Of a DNA stretch of 64,000 bases, positions 25,309 through 33,900 are shown piece by piece. Positions within the stretch are counted from its first letter, which is position 1. The number at the start of each line of letters is the position of its first letter. The translations under genes and the position numbers were made by a program. This stretch comes from Streptomyces sp. NBC_00459 (lineage in GTDB: Bacteria; Actinomycetota; Actinomycetes; Streptomycetales; Streptomycetaceae), in contig NZ_CP107903.1 in assembly GCF_036013955.1 (NCBI RefSeq), positions 7,006,001 through 7,070,000 on the forward strand, read 5' to 3'. Below the pieces are notes generated by a model that ran no database searches, was not told the origin of the DNA, and saw only the letters and a program-made list of their open reading frames with translations.

Positions 25309-25731
25309 TTAGTTGAGAAGGCTCCCTTGGAGCTCCGCACGCAGATCGGGTGTCAGGACCGTACCGGCACGGTCGACCAGAAGCGCCATCTCGTACCCAA
25401 TGAGACCGATATCGGCCTCGGGATGTGCAAGCACCGCGAGGGAGGAACCGTCGGAAACGGACATGATGAACAGGAATCCCCGTTCCATCTCCACGACCGT
25501 CTGGTTCACGCTGCCGCCCTCGAAGATGCGCGAGGCACCCGCGGTGAGAGAGGTCAGACCGGAGGCGACAGCGGCGAGCTGGTCCGCACGGTCCCGCGGA
25601 AAGCCTTCGGACATCGCCAGCAGGAGTCCGTCGGCGGAGACCACCACTGTGTGCGACACCCCAGGGGTGTTGTCCACGAAATTGGTGATCAACCAGTTCA
25701 GGTTCTGCGCCGCCTGGCTCATCGGACTCAC
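25309..25731 (-). CDS. cvnB: Conservon roadblock/LC7 protein CvnB (first cluster)
   Basis: 140 residues from GTG 25731 (MSPMSQAAQNLNWL). A single roadblock/LC7 domain: LNWLITNFVDNTPGVSHTVV, SADGLLLAMSEGF, then GFLFIMSVSDGSSLAVLAHP. Roadblock proteins pair as dimers and modulate small GTPases, here CvnD. AGGAG lies seven bases before the GTG but 16 before the ATG at 25722, and the second CvnB has the same three extra residues, so the GTG start is preferred. Only one base separates it from the cvnA stop. Confidence 0.92.
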   Translation of the reverse strand: MSPMSQAAQNLNWLITNFVDNTPGVSHTVVVSADGLLLAMSEGFPRDRADQLAAVASGLTSLTAGASRIFEGGSVNQTVVEMERGFLFIMSVSDGSSLAVLAHPEADIGLIGYEMALLVDRAGTVLTPDLRAELQGSLLN

Positions 25732-25732
25732 A

Positions 25733-28700
25733 CTAACGCTCCTGGTTGTAGGTGCTGTCAGGCCCACCATGATGGTTCCTGGTGGCCTGGCCGTTCGTCT
25801 CACTACCTGCGGTGCGTCCCCGCTGGACGCCCCGGCGCAGGTTGCTCAACCTGCCCCGGATGTCCTCGGGGGCGCGGGAGACCGACGGGCCGCTCTGGAG
25901 AGTCGCTTCCGCGGCTCCCTCGATCAGGTTGGCCTTCGGTACCCGGCGCGGCAGGCCGGAGGAGGTCACCCCGCCCGCCTTGGGCTTGCGGAGCTGTGAG
26001 GCCTGCTGCCAGCGCTCGTCGTTGGCCGAGCGCCAGTCGTCGGGACCGGTTCCGTTCCCGTTTCCGTTCGCGTTGCCGTTCTGCTCCGCGGGGACGGAGA
26101 CGGGGGCGGGGGCCGGAGTCTCCTGGCCCACGTGCTGCCGGGAGGTGCCGTTGCTGGTACCGCTCGTGGTGGATCCACGGCGGGGGAGCCCGGCATCGGT
26201 CAGCGCGTGGGCGGCGGAGGGCGCCGGTCCCGGACGCTCGAAGCCTACGTGATTTCGCTCACTCACGTCAGCGGCCTGCGCGGATTCCGTTTCCGGAGCG
26301 TACTCGGAGCTGTGCCCGTTCTGGTAACCGTCCGGCTGCGGCCAGTCGTCCTGGTACCGCCGCTCCTCGAAGGCCGAGAAGCTCTCCGGGGCGGAGGCGT
26401 GGACCGGGGCGGGCTCCTCCTGGACGGGCTCCGCGTACGCGGGCTCCGGGTAGCCACCGTTGCCGTTCGAGGACGGGTAGCCGCCGTTCGTCGACGGGTA
26501 CTCGCTGCCGGTCGCCTGGAAGTCGTCCGTCTGCGGGAAACCGTTGTTCCCGTTGAAGTACGGCTCCTCGTACGACGGCTGCTGCCGCTCCTCGTACCCG
26601 GTCTGCTGGTCGTAGCCCACGAAGGGCTCCTCCAGGGCCGGGGTCTGGCTGTTCGGCGCGCTGAAGTCGTCGCCGTACGCGGGGGCCTCGTTGGCGTCCT
26701 GCGGGCCCGACTCGGGGTGTGCCTGGGCCTCCAGCTGCGCCCGGCGCTCCTCACGCATCAGGGAGCGGCCCACCGGGTCCAGCTCACGGATGTCGTCAGG
26801 GACCTCGGTGTAGCGGCTGTCGTCGAAGCCGAGCTCGGCCGCCGTACGCATCGGCTGCATCTGGCCGGCCTGGAAGTTCTCGCCGACGTACTGCTGCTGT
26901 TGCTGCTGCTCGGGGATGATCTGCGAGACGGTGAACTCGTCGCGCTGCATCTGCTGCTCGCCACCGCCACCGTGGGTGATGGCGTCCGGGAGCATGACCA
27001 GCGAGGTCGTACCGGCCTGCTCGCCCGAGGGGCGGAGCTGGACGCGGATGCCGTGCCGGTCGGACAGCCGGCCGACCACGAACAGGCCCATGCGCTGGGA
27101 GATCGCGGCGTCCACGGTCGGCGGGTTGGCCAGCTTGTGGTTGATGTCCGCGAAGTCCTCGGCGGTGAGGCCGATGCCCTTGTCGTGGATCTCGACCATG
27201 ATGCGGCCGTCGGGGAGACGGGTCGCGGTGACGCGGACCTTGGTCTGCGGGGAGGAGAACGTCGTCGCGTTCTCCAGCAGCTCGGCGAGCAGGTGCACGA
27301 GGTCGGTGACCGCGCGGCCGTGGATCTCGGCCTCCGGTACGCCCGACAGCTCGACACGCTCGTACTGTTCCACCTCGGAGGAGGCGGCACGCAGGACGTC
27401 GACCAGCGGGACCGGCTGGTCCCAGCGGCGGCCCGGCTCCTCGCCGGCGAGGACGAGGAGGTTCTCGCCGTTGCGGCGCATACGGGTCGCGAGGTGGTCC
27501 AGACGGAAGAGGTTCTCCAGCTGGTCCGGGTCGGCCTCGTTGTTCTCCAGGTCCGTGATCAGGGTCAGCTGGCCCTCGATCAGGGACTGGTTGCGGCGCG
27601 ACAGGTTGGTGAAGATCGCGTTGATGTTGCCTCGGAGCAGGGCCTGCTCGGCGGCCAGTCGGACCGCCTCGCGGTGGACCTGGTCGAAGGCGCGGGCGAC
27701 CTCGCCGATCTCGTCCGTGGTGTTGATGGGGATGGCGGCGACCCGGGTGTCCACGCGTCCGGGGTCGGTGCGCGAGAGCTGGTCGACCAGCATCGGCAGG
27801 CGCTGCTCGGCGATACCGAAGGCGGCGTTGCGCAGCTGGCGCATCGCGCGGCTCATCTGGCGGGCCACCATGCCGGCCAGGATGAACGCGGCGAGCAGGG
27901 CGACCACGACGGCCGCACCCACGATGAACGCGTCGCGCTTGGCGTCGTCGGAGATGCCGGCGGCCTCGTCCACCGCGCTCTGCGAGAGGTTCGACTCCAG
28001 CTTCAGGTACATGTTGTATTTGAGCGTGTTGACCGCCCACCAGTTCTGGGGCGTGATGCCCTTCGCCGCGAGGTTGGCGCGGTCACTGGTGTCGGTCGTG
28101 GAGAGCGAGGCGAGGGCCGCGATCATCTGGCTGGGGTCGGAGGGCGGCGGGACGTACGTCTCCCCCTTGGCCGCCGCGGCCTGGGTGGCCTGCGCGGCCA
28201 TCTCCTTGCCCTGGGCCGTGACCTGTGCGCTCGCGTCCTGCAGCTTCTTGGCGTCCGACTCGGTGCCGCCGCCGATGTACTCGGCGATGGCGATCCGCTC
28301 CAGGTACGCGTACGAGGAGAGAGCGATCTTCTGGCTCTGGAAGTTGCTCTCGCCGGGGCCGGGCTTGATCAGCAGGTGCATGCCGATGGCACGCTCCAGC
28401 GACAGCGCGGCCTTGGTGAGCGAGAGGGCGTAGACCGTACGGCCGTAGGCCGTCGAGTACGTCTTGTTGCCCGTGCCCAGGCCCAGCTCGTTGGAGAACT
28501 CCATCAGCGTGTGCGTGATGGCGGTGTAGCTCTCCTCGGACTGCACACCGGTGAGCTTGGAGGTGTACGCGGCCGCCCGGACCGTCTCCAGCTGGGGCTC
28601 GACCTCGCGGAAGAGCTTCAGGCGGCGCTCCAGGCTCGCCCGCTGCGGGATGTTCTGCGCGGCGGCGTCGAAGGCGTCGGCGGCCTTGTCGGTGACCGCG

Positions 28701-29089
28701 CGGGCCTTGACGACCGTCTCGTCGTCCTCGCCCTTGCCCTGGAGCAGGGGGGCCGCGGTGATGTCGCGCTCCTGGAAGAGCGCGTCGCCGTAGACCAGGG
28801 CCGCCTGCACGAAGCGGGCGGTCTTCTCCGCGTCCTCGGCCTGCTGCCAGGTGTCGATCGAGCTCTTCACCTGGAAGCCGCCCATGATCAGGCCGACCAC
28901 CACGGGTATGAGCAGGATCGCGTTCAGCCTGGTCGGCACGCGCCAGTTGCGCGGGGAGAATCGGCTGCCGCTCGGAGCGGGTGGCGCCATCGGCTCGGAG
29001 CCGGGCACAGGGCCGGGCGCCGCTCCGCGCGGCGGCGGGGTGAAGTTGCCCCGTGCCGACGGCTCGGGACCGTTCTTGCTTCGCCTCAC
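25733..29089 (-). CDS. cvnA: Conservon sensor protein CvnA, histidine-kinase-like (first cluster)
   Basis: 1118 residues. A Pro/Gly-rich cytoplasmic N-terminus, membrane segment about 57-75 (LLIPVVVGLIMG), a helical NIT-type extracytoplasmic sensor to about 375, second membrane segment about 390-410, HAMP (about 412-470), a helical LDHLATRMRRNGENLL segment resembling an H-box, and a GHKL ATPase domain (ELLENATTF N-box, DKGIGL G1 box, GLFVVGRLSDRHG). The last 400 residues are disordered, rich in Tyr/Pro/Asn/Gly, ending in a conserved peptide shared with the other CvnA. It heads the operon cvnA-B-C-D. Confidence 0.93.
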   Translation of the reverse strand: MRRSKNGPEPSARGNFTPPPRGAAPGPVPGSEPMAPPAPSGSRFSPRNWRVPTRLNAILLIPVVVGLIMGGFQVKSSIDTWQQAEDAEKTARFVQAALVYGDALFQERDITAAPLLQGKGEDDETVVKARAVTDKAADAFDAAAQNIPQRASLERRLKLFREVEPQLETVRAAAYTSKLTGVQSEESYTAITHTLMEFSNELGLGTGNKTYSTAYGRTVYALSLTKAALSLERAIGMHLLIKPGPGESNFQSQKIALSSYAYLERIAIAEYIGGGTESDAKKLQDASAQVTAQGKEMAAQATQAAAAKGETYVPPPSDPSQMIAALASLSTTDTSDRANLAAKGITPQNWWAVNTLKYNMYLKLESNLSQSAVDEAAGISDDAKRDAFIVGAAVVVALLAAFILAGMVARQMSRAMRQLRNAAFGIAEQRLPMLVDQLSRTDPGRVDTRVAAIPINTTDEIGEVARAFDQVHREAVRLAAEQALLRGNINAIFTNLSRRNQSLIEGQLTLITDLENNEADPDQLENLFRLDHLATRMRRNGENLLVLAGEEPGRRWDQPVPLVDVLRAASSEVEQYERVELSGVPEAEIHGRAVTDLVHLLAELLENATTFSSPQTKVRVTATRLPDGRIMVEIHDKGIGLTAEDFADINHKLANPPTVDAAISQRMGLFVVGRLSDRHGIRVQLRPSGEQAGTTSLVMLPDAITHGGGGEQQMQRDEFTVSQIIPEQQQQQQYVGENFQAGQMQPMRTAAELGFDDSRYTEVPDDIRELDPVGRSLMREERRAQLEAQAHPESGPQDANEAPAYGDDFSAPNSQTPALEEPFVGYDQQTGYEERQQPSYEEPYFNGNNGFPQTDDFQATGSEYPSTNGGYPSSNGNGGYPEPAYAEPVQEEPAPVHASAPESFSAFEERRYQDDWPQPDGYQNGHSSEYAPETESAQAADVSERNHVGFERPGPAPSAAHALTDAGLPRRGSTTSGTSNGTSRQHVGQETPAPAPVSVPAEQNGNANGNGNGTGPDDWRSANDERWQQASQLRKPKAGGVTSSGLPRRVPKANLIEGAAEATLQSGPSVSRAPEDIRGRLSNLRRGVQRGRTAGSETNGQATRNHHGGPDSTYNQER

Positions 29090-29150
29090 TCGACCAACAA
29101 CCTCTCGGCGGAAGGCACCAACGTTGTGCCGCAGTCTCTCAGAGCCGGTA

Positions 29151-29185
29151 AGTCAAAGACCCTCCACAGGGGTACGTCTTTGACT
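29151..29185. promoter_or_regulatory. Perfect 10-bp inverted repeat upstream of the first cvnA
   Basis: AGTCAAAGAC (29151-29160) with GTCTTTGACT (29176-29185), spacer 15, 62-96 bases upstream of cvnA. The gap 29090-29468 has no credible gene; besides this repeat it holds the terminator of the second conservon at 29293-29312. On the minus strand the proximal arm contains TTGACT, a possible -35. Confidence 0.6.
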
Positions 29186-29292
29186 ATTAGGCAGTTCAGG
29201 CATTCCAGCACGTCGGCCTTCGCTCTTCCAAACGTCGGAATGCGAAGATCCATAGCGATGTAAGCCCCAGATAAAACGGTCATAAAGAACGA

Positions 29293-29312
29293 GCCCCGCC
29301 AAAAGGCGGGGC
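29293..29312 (-). terminator. Terminator of the second conservon
   Basis: GCCCCGCC (29293-29300), AAAA, GGCGGGGC (29305-29312); on the minus strand it is followed by TCGTTCTTTAT. It lies about 155 bases after the second cvnD stop. Confidence 0.75.
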
Positions 29313-29468
29313 CGATGTGAGCACAGCGAGACCGGGCGACCGCGACGCGTGGCCATACCACCGGATATCTCTGTCGAAACGTTATGAACACCGGGGTCGA
29401 CCGTGTCAAAGGCCACAGTCGACTCCGGTGTATCTACGACAACTGCCGTAGGGCATAGTCGAATTGAT

Positions 29469-30044
29469 CTACCGCAGGCGCGCCATGAGCGCGTGCTCGA
29501 CCAGCGTGATCAGCGCACTCTTCGCATCCGAGCGGTGCCGGGCGTCCGTCGTGATGATCGGAGCGTCCGGGCCGATCTGGAGCGCCTCACGCACCTCTTC
29601 GGGGTTGTACGGCTGGTGCCCGTCGAAGCCGTTGAGGGCGATGACGAAGGGCAGGCCGCTGTTCTCGAAGTAGTCGACCGCGGGAAAACAGTCCGCGAGC
29701 CGGCGGGTGTCGACCAGGACCACGGCGCCGATCGCGCCGCGCACCAGGTCGTCCCACATGAACCAGAAACGGTCCTGGCCCGGCGTACCGAAGAGGTACA
29801 GGATCAGGTCCTGGTCCAGGGTGATACGGCCGAAGTCCATGGCCACCGTGGTGGTGGTCTTGTCCCCGGTGTGGGTGAGGTCGTCGATACCCGCCGAGGC
29901 CGACGTCATCACGGCCTCGGTACGCAGCGGGTTGATCTCCGAGACGGCGCCCACGAACGTGGTCTTGCCCACGCCGAATCCACCCGCGACCACGATCTTC
30001 GCGGAGGTGGTGGCCCGGCCCCCGTCAGAGCTTGCGAAGTCCAC
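29469..30044 (-). CDS. cvnD: Conservon GTPase CvnD (second cluster)
   Basis: 191 residues, almost identical to the first CvnD: P-loop GGFGVGKTT, FGTPGQDRF and NGFDG are all conserved; differences cluster in the N-terminal ten residues and a few surface positions (for example NGFDGH for NGFDGN). It overlaps cvnC by 20 bases in the same way. Near identity with different sensors suggests a recent duplication or strong constraint on the GTPase. Confidence 0.93.
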   Translation of the reverse strand: MDFASSDGGRATTSAKIVVAGGFGVGKTTFVGAVSEINPLRTEAVMTSASAGIDDLTHTGDKTTTTVAMDFGRITLDQDLILYLFGTPGQDRFWFMWDDLVRGAIGAVVLVDTRRLADCFPAVDYFENSGLPFVIALNGFDGHQPYNPEEVREALQIGPDAPIITTDARHRSDAKSALITLVEHALMARLR

Positions 30045-30423
30045 TGAGCACCCTTTCGAGCAGTGTCACCGCTGGTGCACCGCCGTTGTTCTCGTCGCCG
30101 CCCGGCTGGTGGATGGCGACCAGTCCGGCCTCGGCGAGGTCCGCGACGAGGATGCGGGCCACACCGAGAGGCATGGCGAGGAGTGCCGACACCTCGGCCA
30201 CCGACTTGACCTCGCGGCACAGGTGGCAGATGCGCTGGTGCTCGGGCAGCAGACCCATCAGCTGGGCCGGGTCGGCCGTCGTGCTGATCAACGCCTCGAT
30301 GGCGAGCTGGTAGCGCGGCCGGGTCCGGCCGCCGGTCATGGCGTACGGCCTTACCAGCGGCTGGTCGCCCTCATCCTCGTACGTATGAGCGTACGGATCA
30401 TGAGAGGCGGTGGGCGGGGTCAT
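30025..30423 (-). CDS. cvnC: Conservon protein CvnC, DUF742 (second cluster)
   Basis: 132 residues. It has only a short N-terminal tail before the DUF742 core LVRPYAMTGGRTRPRY, in contrast to the 195-residue paralogue. VKSVAEVSALLAMPLGVARI and the terminal TLLERVLSGLRKL are conserved. The 36 bases spanning the cvnC-cvnD junction (30027-30062) are identical to 24627-24662. A 108-base gap separates it from cvnB, larger than the other junctions. Confidence 0.92.
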   Translation of the reverse strand: MTPPTASHDPYAHTYEDEGDQPLVRPYAMTGGRTRPRYQLAIEALISTTADPAQLMGLLPEHQRICHLCREVKSVAEVSALLAMPLGVARILVADLAEAGLVAIHQPGGDENNGGAPAVTLLERVLSGLRKL

Positions 30424-30531
30424 GAATCCTCCGGGCGGGACAGCGTCGGTCAGTCGTGCCGTCTGACAGGGCCGGTGGGGGAGATGTGGCGGCCGGACGG
30501 TGTTTTGGTGAGGCGGGTGGATCCGGAGCGG

Positions 30532-30954
30532 TCAGTGGAGAAGACTGCCCTGTAGTTCGGCACGCAGGTCGGGAGTGAGCACTGCGCCCGCCCGGTCGAC
30601 CAGAAGCGCCATCTCGTAGCCGACAAGGCCGATGTCGCACTCGGGGTGGGAAAGGACCGCCAACGACGATCCGTCCGAGACGGACATGAGGAAGAGGAAG
30701 CCTCGTTCCATCTCGACGACCGTCTGGGCCACCGTGCCGCCCTCGAAGATGCGCGAGGCACCCGCGGTGAGCGAGGTGAGTCCGGACGCGACGGCCGCGA
30801 GCTGGTCGGCACGGTCCCGGGGGAAGCCTTCCGACATGGCCAACAGGAGGCCGTCGGCGGACACGACGACGGTGTGGGACACCCCGGGGGTGTTGTCCAC
30901 GAAGTTGGTTATCAACCAGTTGAGGTTCTGTGCCGCCTGGCTCATCTGGCTCAA
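30532..30954 (-). CDS. cvnB: Conservon roadblock/LC7 protein CvnB (second cluster)
   Basis: 140 residues, starting MSQMSQAAQNLNWL. The start is TTG 30954: AGGAG lies six bases upstream, while the in-frame ATG at 30945 would be 15 bases from it. The roadblock domain is nearly identical to the first CvnB. The start codon adjoins the cvnA stop, so translation is coupled. It should regulate nucleotide exchange or hydrolysis on the adjacent CvnD. Confidence 0.92.
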   Translation of the reverse strand: MSQMSQAAQNLNWLITNFVDNTPGVSHTVVVSADGLLLAMSEGFPRDRADQLAAVASGLTSLTAGASRIFEGGTVAQTVVEMERGFLFLMSVSDGSSLAVLSHPECDIGLVGYEMALLVDRAGAVLTPDLRAELQGSLLH

Positions 30955-33900
30955 CTATCGCTCCTGCTGGTGAGTGGGGCTGGGGAAGCTGCCCGTCTGG
31001 TCGGAGCCGGTACCGGCCTGCCGACCCTGGGCGATGCCCCTACGGAGGTTGGTCAGCCGGCCGCGCACGTCATCGGGCGCACGCGAGACCGCCGGACCGC
31101 TTTGGTGCTGTTGCTGCTGAGCCGTACCCGGTACGAGGTTCGCACGCGGGACCCGGCGCGGAAGGCCGGAAGTAGTGACGCCACCGGCGGCCGGCTGGCG
31201 GACGCGCTCGGCCTGCCGGACCAGTTCGTCGTTGGGCGAGGTGCGCCAGGAGCCGGTCGCGGCCGGCGCGGTCGCCGGACGCGGGGGAGCCGGCACGGAG
31301 GACGGCTGCGAGGGCGCCGAACCGTTGCCGTTGCTCCCGTTGCTGCTGCTGCCGTTGGATGGCGGCTGCTGCCCCTGCTGACCCTGCCCGTGGAACCAGT
31401 TGGTCTCCAGGGTGTCGTACAGCGGGGTCCGACCGTCACCGGGACCGGCCGGCGGCAGTGCCTCCGGCTGCGGCGGGCGCGGCGGGACCGGCGGACGGGC
31501 GCCGCCGAAGTCCGCGGGGCCACGGCCCGCGCCCGGCTGAGGGCGCTCGAACTGGCCGGTGGACGACGGGTCCTGGCGGCGGGGCACCGGGCCCCGGCCG
31601 TCGAAGCCGGTGGGCGCGGGGAACTGGCCGGTCGAGCCGGAGTCGTACCCGGTCGGCACGGGGAACTGGCCCGTCGAACCGCTGTCGTACGACGACGGTG
31701 TGAACTGCCCGTTGCCCTGCGGGTTCTGAGGTCCGCCGGGCGGGGTGCCGAAGACGTCCGAGCGGACGTACGACCCGTTGTTCTGCCGGCCGTTGGTGTC
31801 GCCGGAGCCGTTGTAGCCGGGCAGCGGGAACTGGCCGGTGTCCGAAGGGCCGCCCGGCCGCGGGGCGTTGAAGTCGGGGCGGGCGAACTCGGAGGTGACA
31901 CCCGGGTTCTGGAGATCGTCGAGGCGCGGAACCACCGGCATCTCCGACGTCGAGGCCGGGCCGTGCCGGTCGTCGACGCGGGGCATCCGCGAGGTGGAGT
32001 CCGGCTCCTCGTGACCGCGCGGGGTGTCCAGCGAGGCACGCGGTACCGGAGGCTGCGCGTTCTCGTCGCTCCAGCTCGGACGCGCCGGCGCGTTGCCACC
32101 GGGCAGTTCCGGACGCGCACCGCCCCGGGGCGGGAGCTGCGGACGGCGCCCGCCGCCCTGGCCCTCCCCGCGCTGAGGCGGTACGGGACCACGCGAGCCG
32201 CCGAAGGAGTCCTGACGTCCGTTGGTGTTGCCGTTGTTGCCGAAGGCGTCCTGGCCCTGGCGTCCGCCCGGACCGTCACCGAAGCCGCCGGCGGCCTGGA
32301 GGCCCTGCGGAGCACCCGGTGCCTGGCCGCCGAAGCCGCCCGCACCCGCGCCCGCCGGAGCCGGCCTGCCGCCCTGCTGAGGAGCACCGGGACCCTGGGG
32401 CCCGCGCGGCGCTCCGCCCTGGCCACCCGGGCGACCGCCCGCGTCCCGGCCGGGCAGTGCGGCCCGTGCACCCTGGCCCGAGCCGACCTGGCCGCGCGGC
32501 GCGCCACCGGCGCCGAGGAGCCCGCCACCGGCGGGAGCGCCCTGGCCACCGCCCCGGCGAGCCGCGGCCACACCGGCGGCGGCCTGCGCCGCCGCGGGAC
32601 CGCCCGCGGGGGCACCGCCCTGGCCGGCCTTGCCCGGAGCGGGCTTCTTGCCGCCCTGGGCGACATCGACGGGAAGCATGACCAGCGCGGTCGTACCACC
32701 GGAGTCGGACGGACGCAGCTGGATCCGGATGCCGTGGCGCTGCGAGAGGCGGCCGACCACGAACAGACCCATGCGGCGGGAGACCGACACGTCCACCGTG
32801 GGCGGCGCGGCGAGCCGCTCGTTGATCGCCGCGAGGTCCTCGGGCGAGAGGCCGATGCCGGTGTCGTGGATCTCGATCAGGACGCGGCCGTCGGGCAGCG
32901 CGTGACCGGTGACCTTGACCTTGGTCTGCGGGGAGGAGAACGACGTGGCGTTCTCCAGCAGCTCGGCGAGCAGGTGGACGAGGTCGTTGACGACCCGGCC
33001 GGCCACTTCGGTGGTCGGCACGGACGACAGTTCGATGCGCTCGTACTGCTCCACCTCGGAGGCGGCGGCGCGCAGCACGTCCACCAGCGGGACCGGACGG
33101 GTCCAGCGGCGGCCGGGCTCCTCACCGGCGAGGACGAGAAGGTTCTCGCCGTTCCGGCGCATACGGGTCGCGAGGTGGTCGAGCTTGAAGAGGGAGGACA
33201 GCTGGTCCGGGTCGGCCTCGCGGGACTCCAGTTCGGAGATGAGCGACAGCTGACGCTGGATGAGGCCCTGGGAGCGGCGCGAGAGGTTGGTGAACATCGC
33301 GTTGACGTTGCCCCGCAGGAGGGCCTGCTCGGCGGCCAGCCGGACGGCCTCGCGGTGCACGTCGTCGAAGGCCGCGGCCACCTGGCCGATCTCGTCCCGG
33401 GAGTGCACACCGACCGACTCGACGGACGTGTCGACGTCCTGCGGGTCGGACTCGGACAGCTGCTTGACCAGCTCGGGCAGCCGGTCCTGGGCGACCTTGG
33501 TCGCGGTGTCCTGGAGCCGGCGCAGCGAGCGGATCATGGACCGGGCGACGACGAATGCGCCGACCAGGGAGACACCGAGCACGAGCAGGATCAGCGCACC
33601 GGAGATGATCGCTTCCTGCTCGGCCTCGTTGCGCAGCTCACGAGCCTTCTGCTCCATCTCGCTGAGCAGCGTGATCTCGATGGTCTTCATCTGCTGGATC
33701 TTCGCCGAGTCGTCGTCGATCCAGTCCTTGTAGGAGCGCTTCTGCAGCCCCTGGATACCTTCCTTGCTGTCCAGGATGCGCTTGGCGTAGACGTCGGCGG
33801 CGGTGATCGTCGGGCTGCCGTCGTCGATCGGCTTGAGGAGGTCCTCGGAGCCGTCGCCGTAGATGCTCTTGAAGCTGTCGAGCTCGGAGTCCTGGCTGTT

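Noticed and set aside
26132..29263. A 1043-codon plus-strand frame opposite cvnA
   Set aside because: Mirror of the cvnA coding frame; low-complexity Arg/Val/Gly protein, no ribosome site.
29086..29409. A 107-codon minus-strand frame between the conservons
   Set aside because: It spans the terminator and the inverted repeat and overlaps the cvnA start; no ribosome site.
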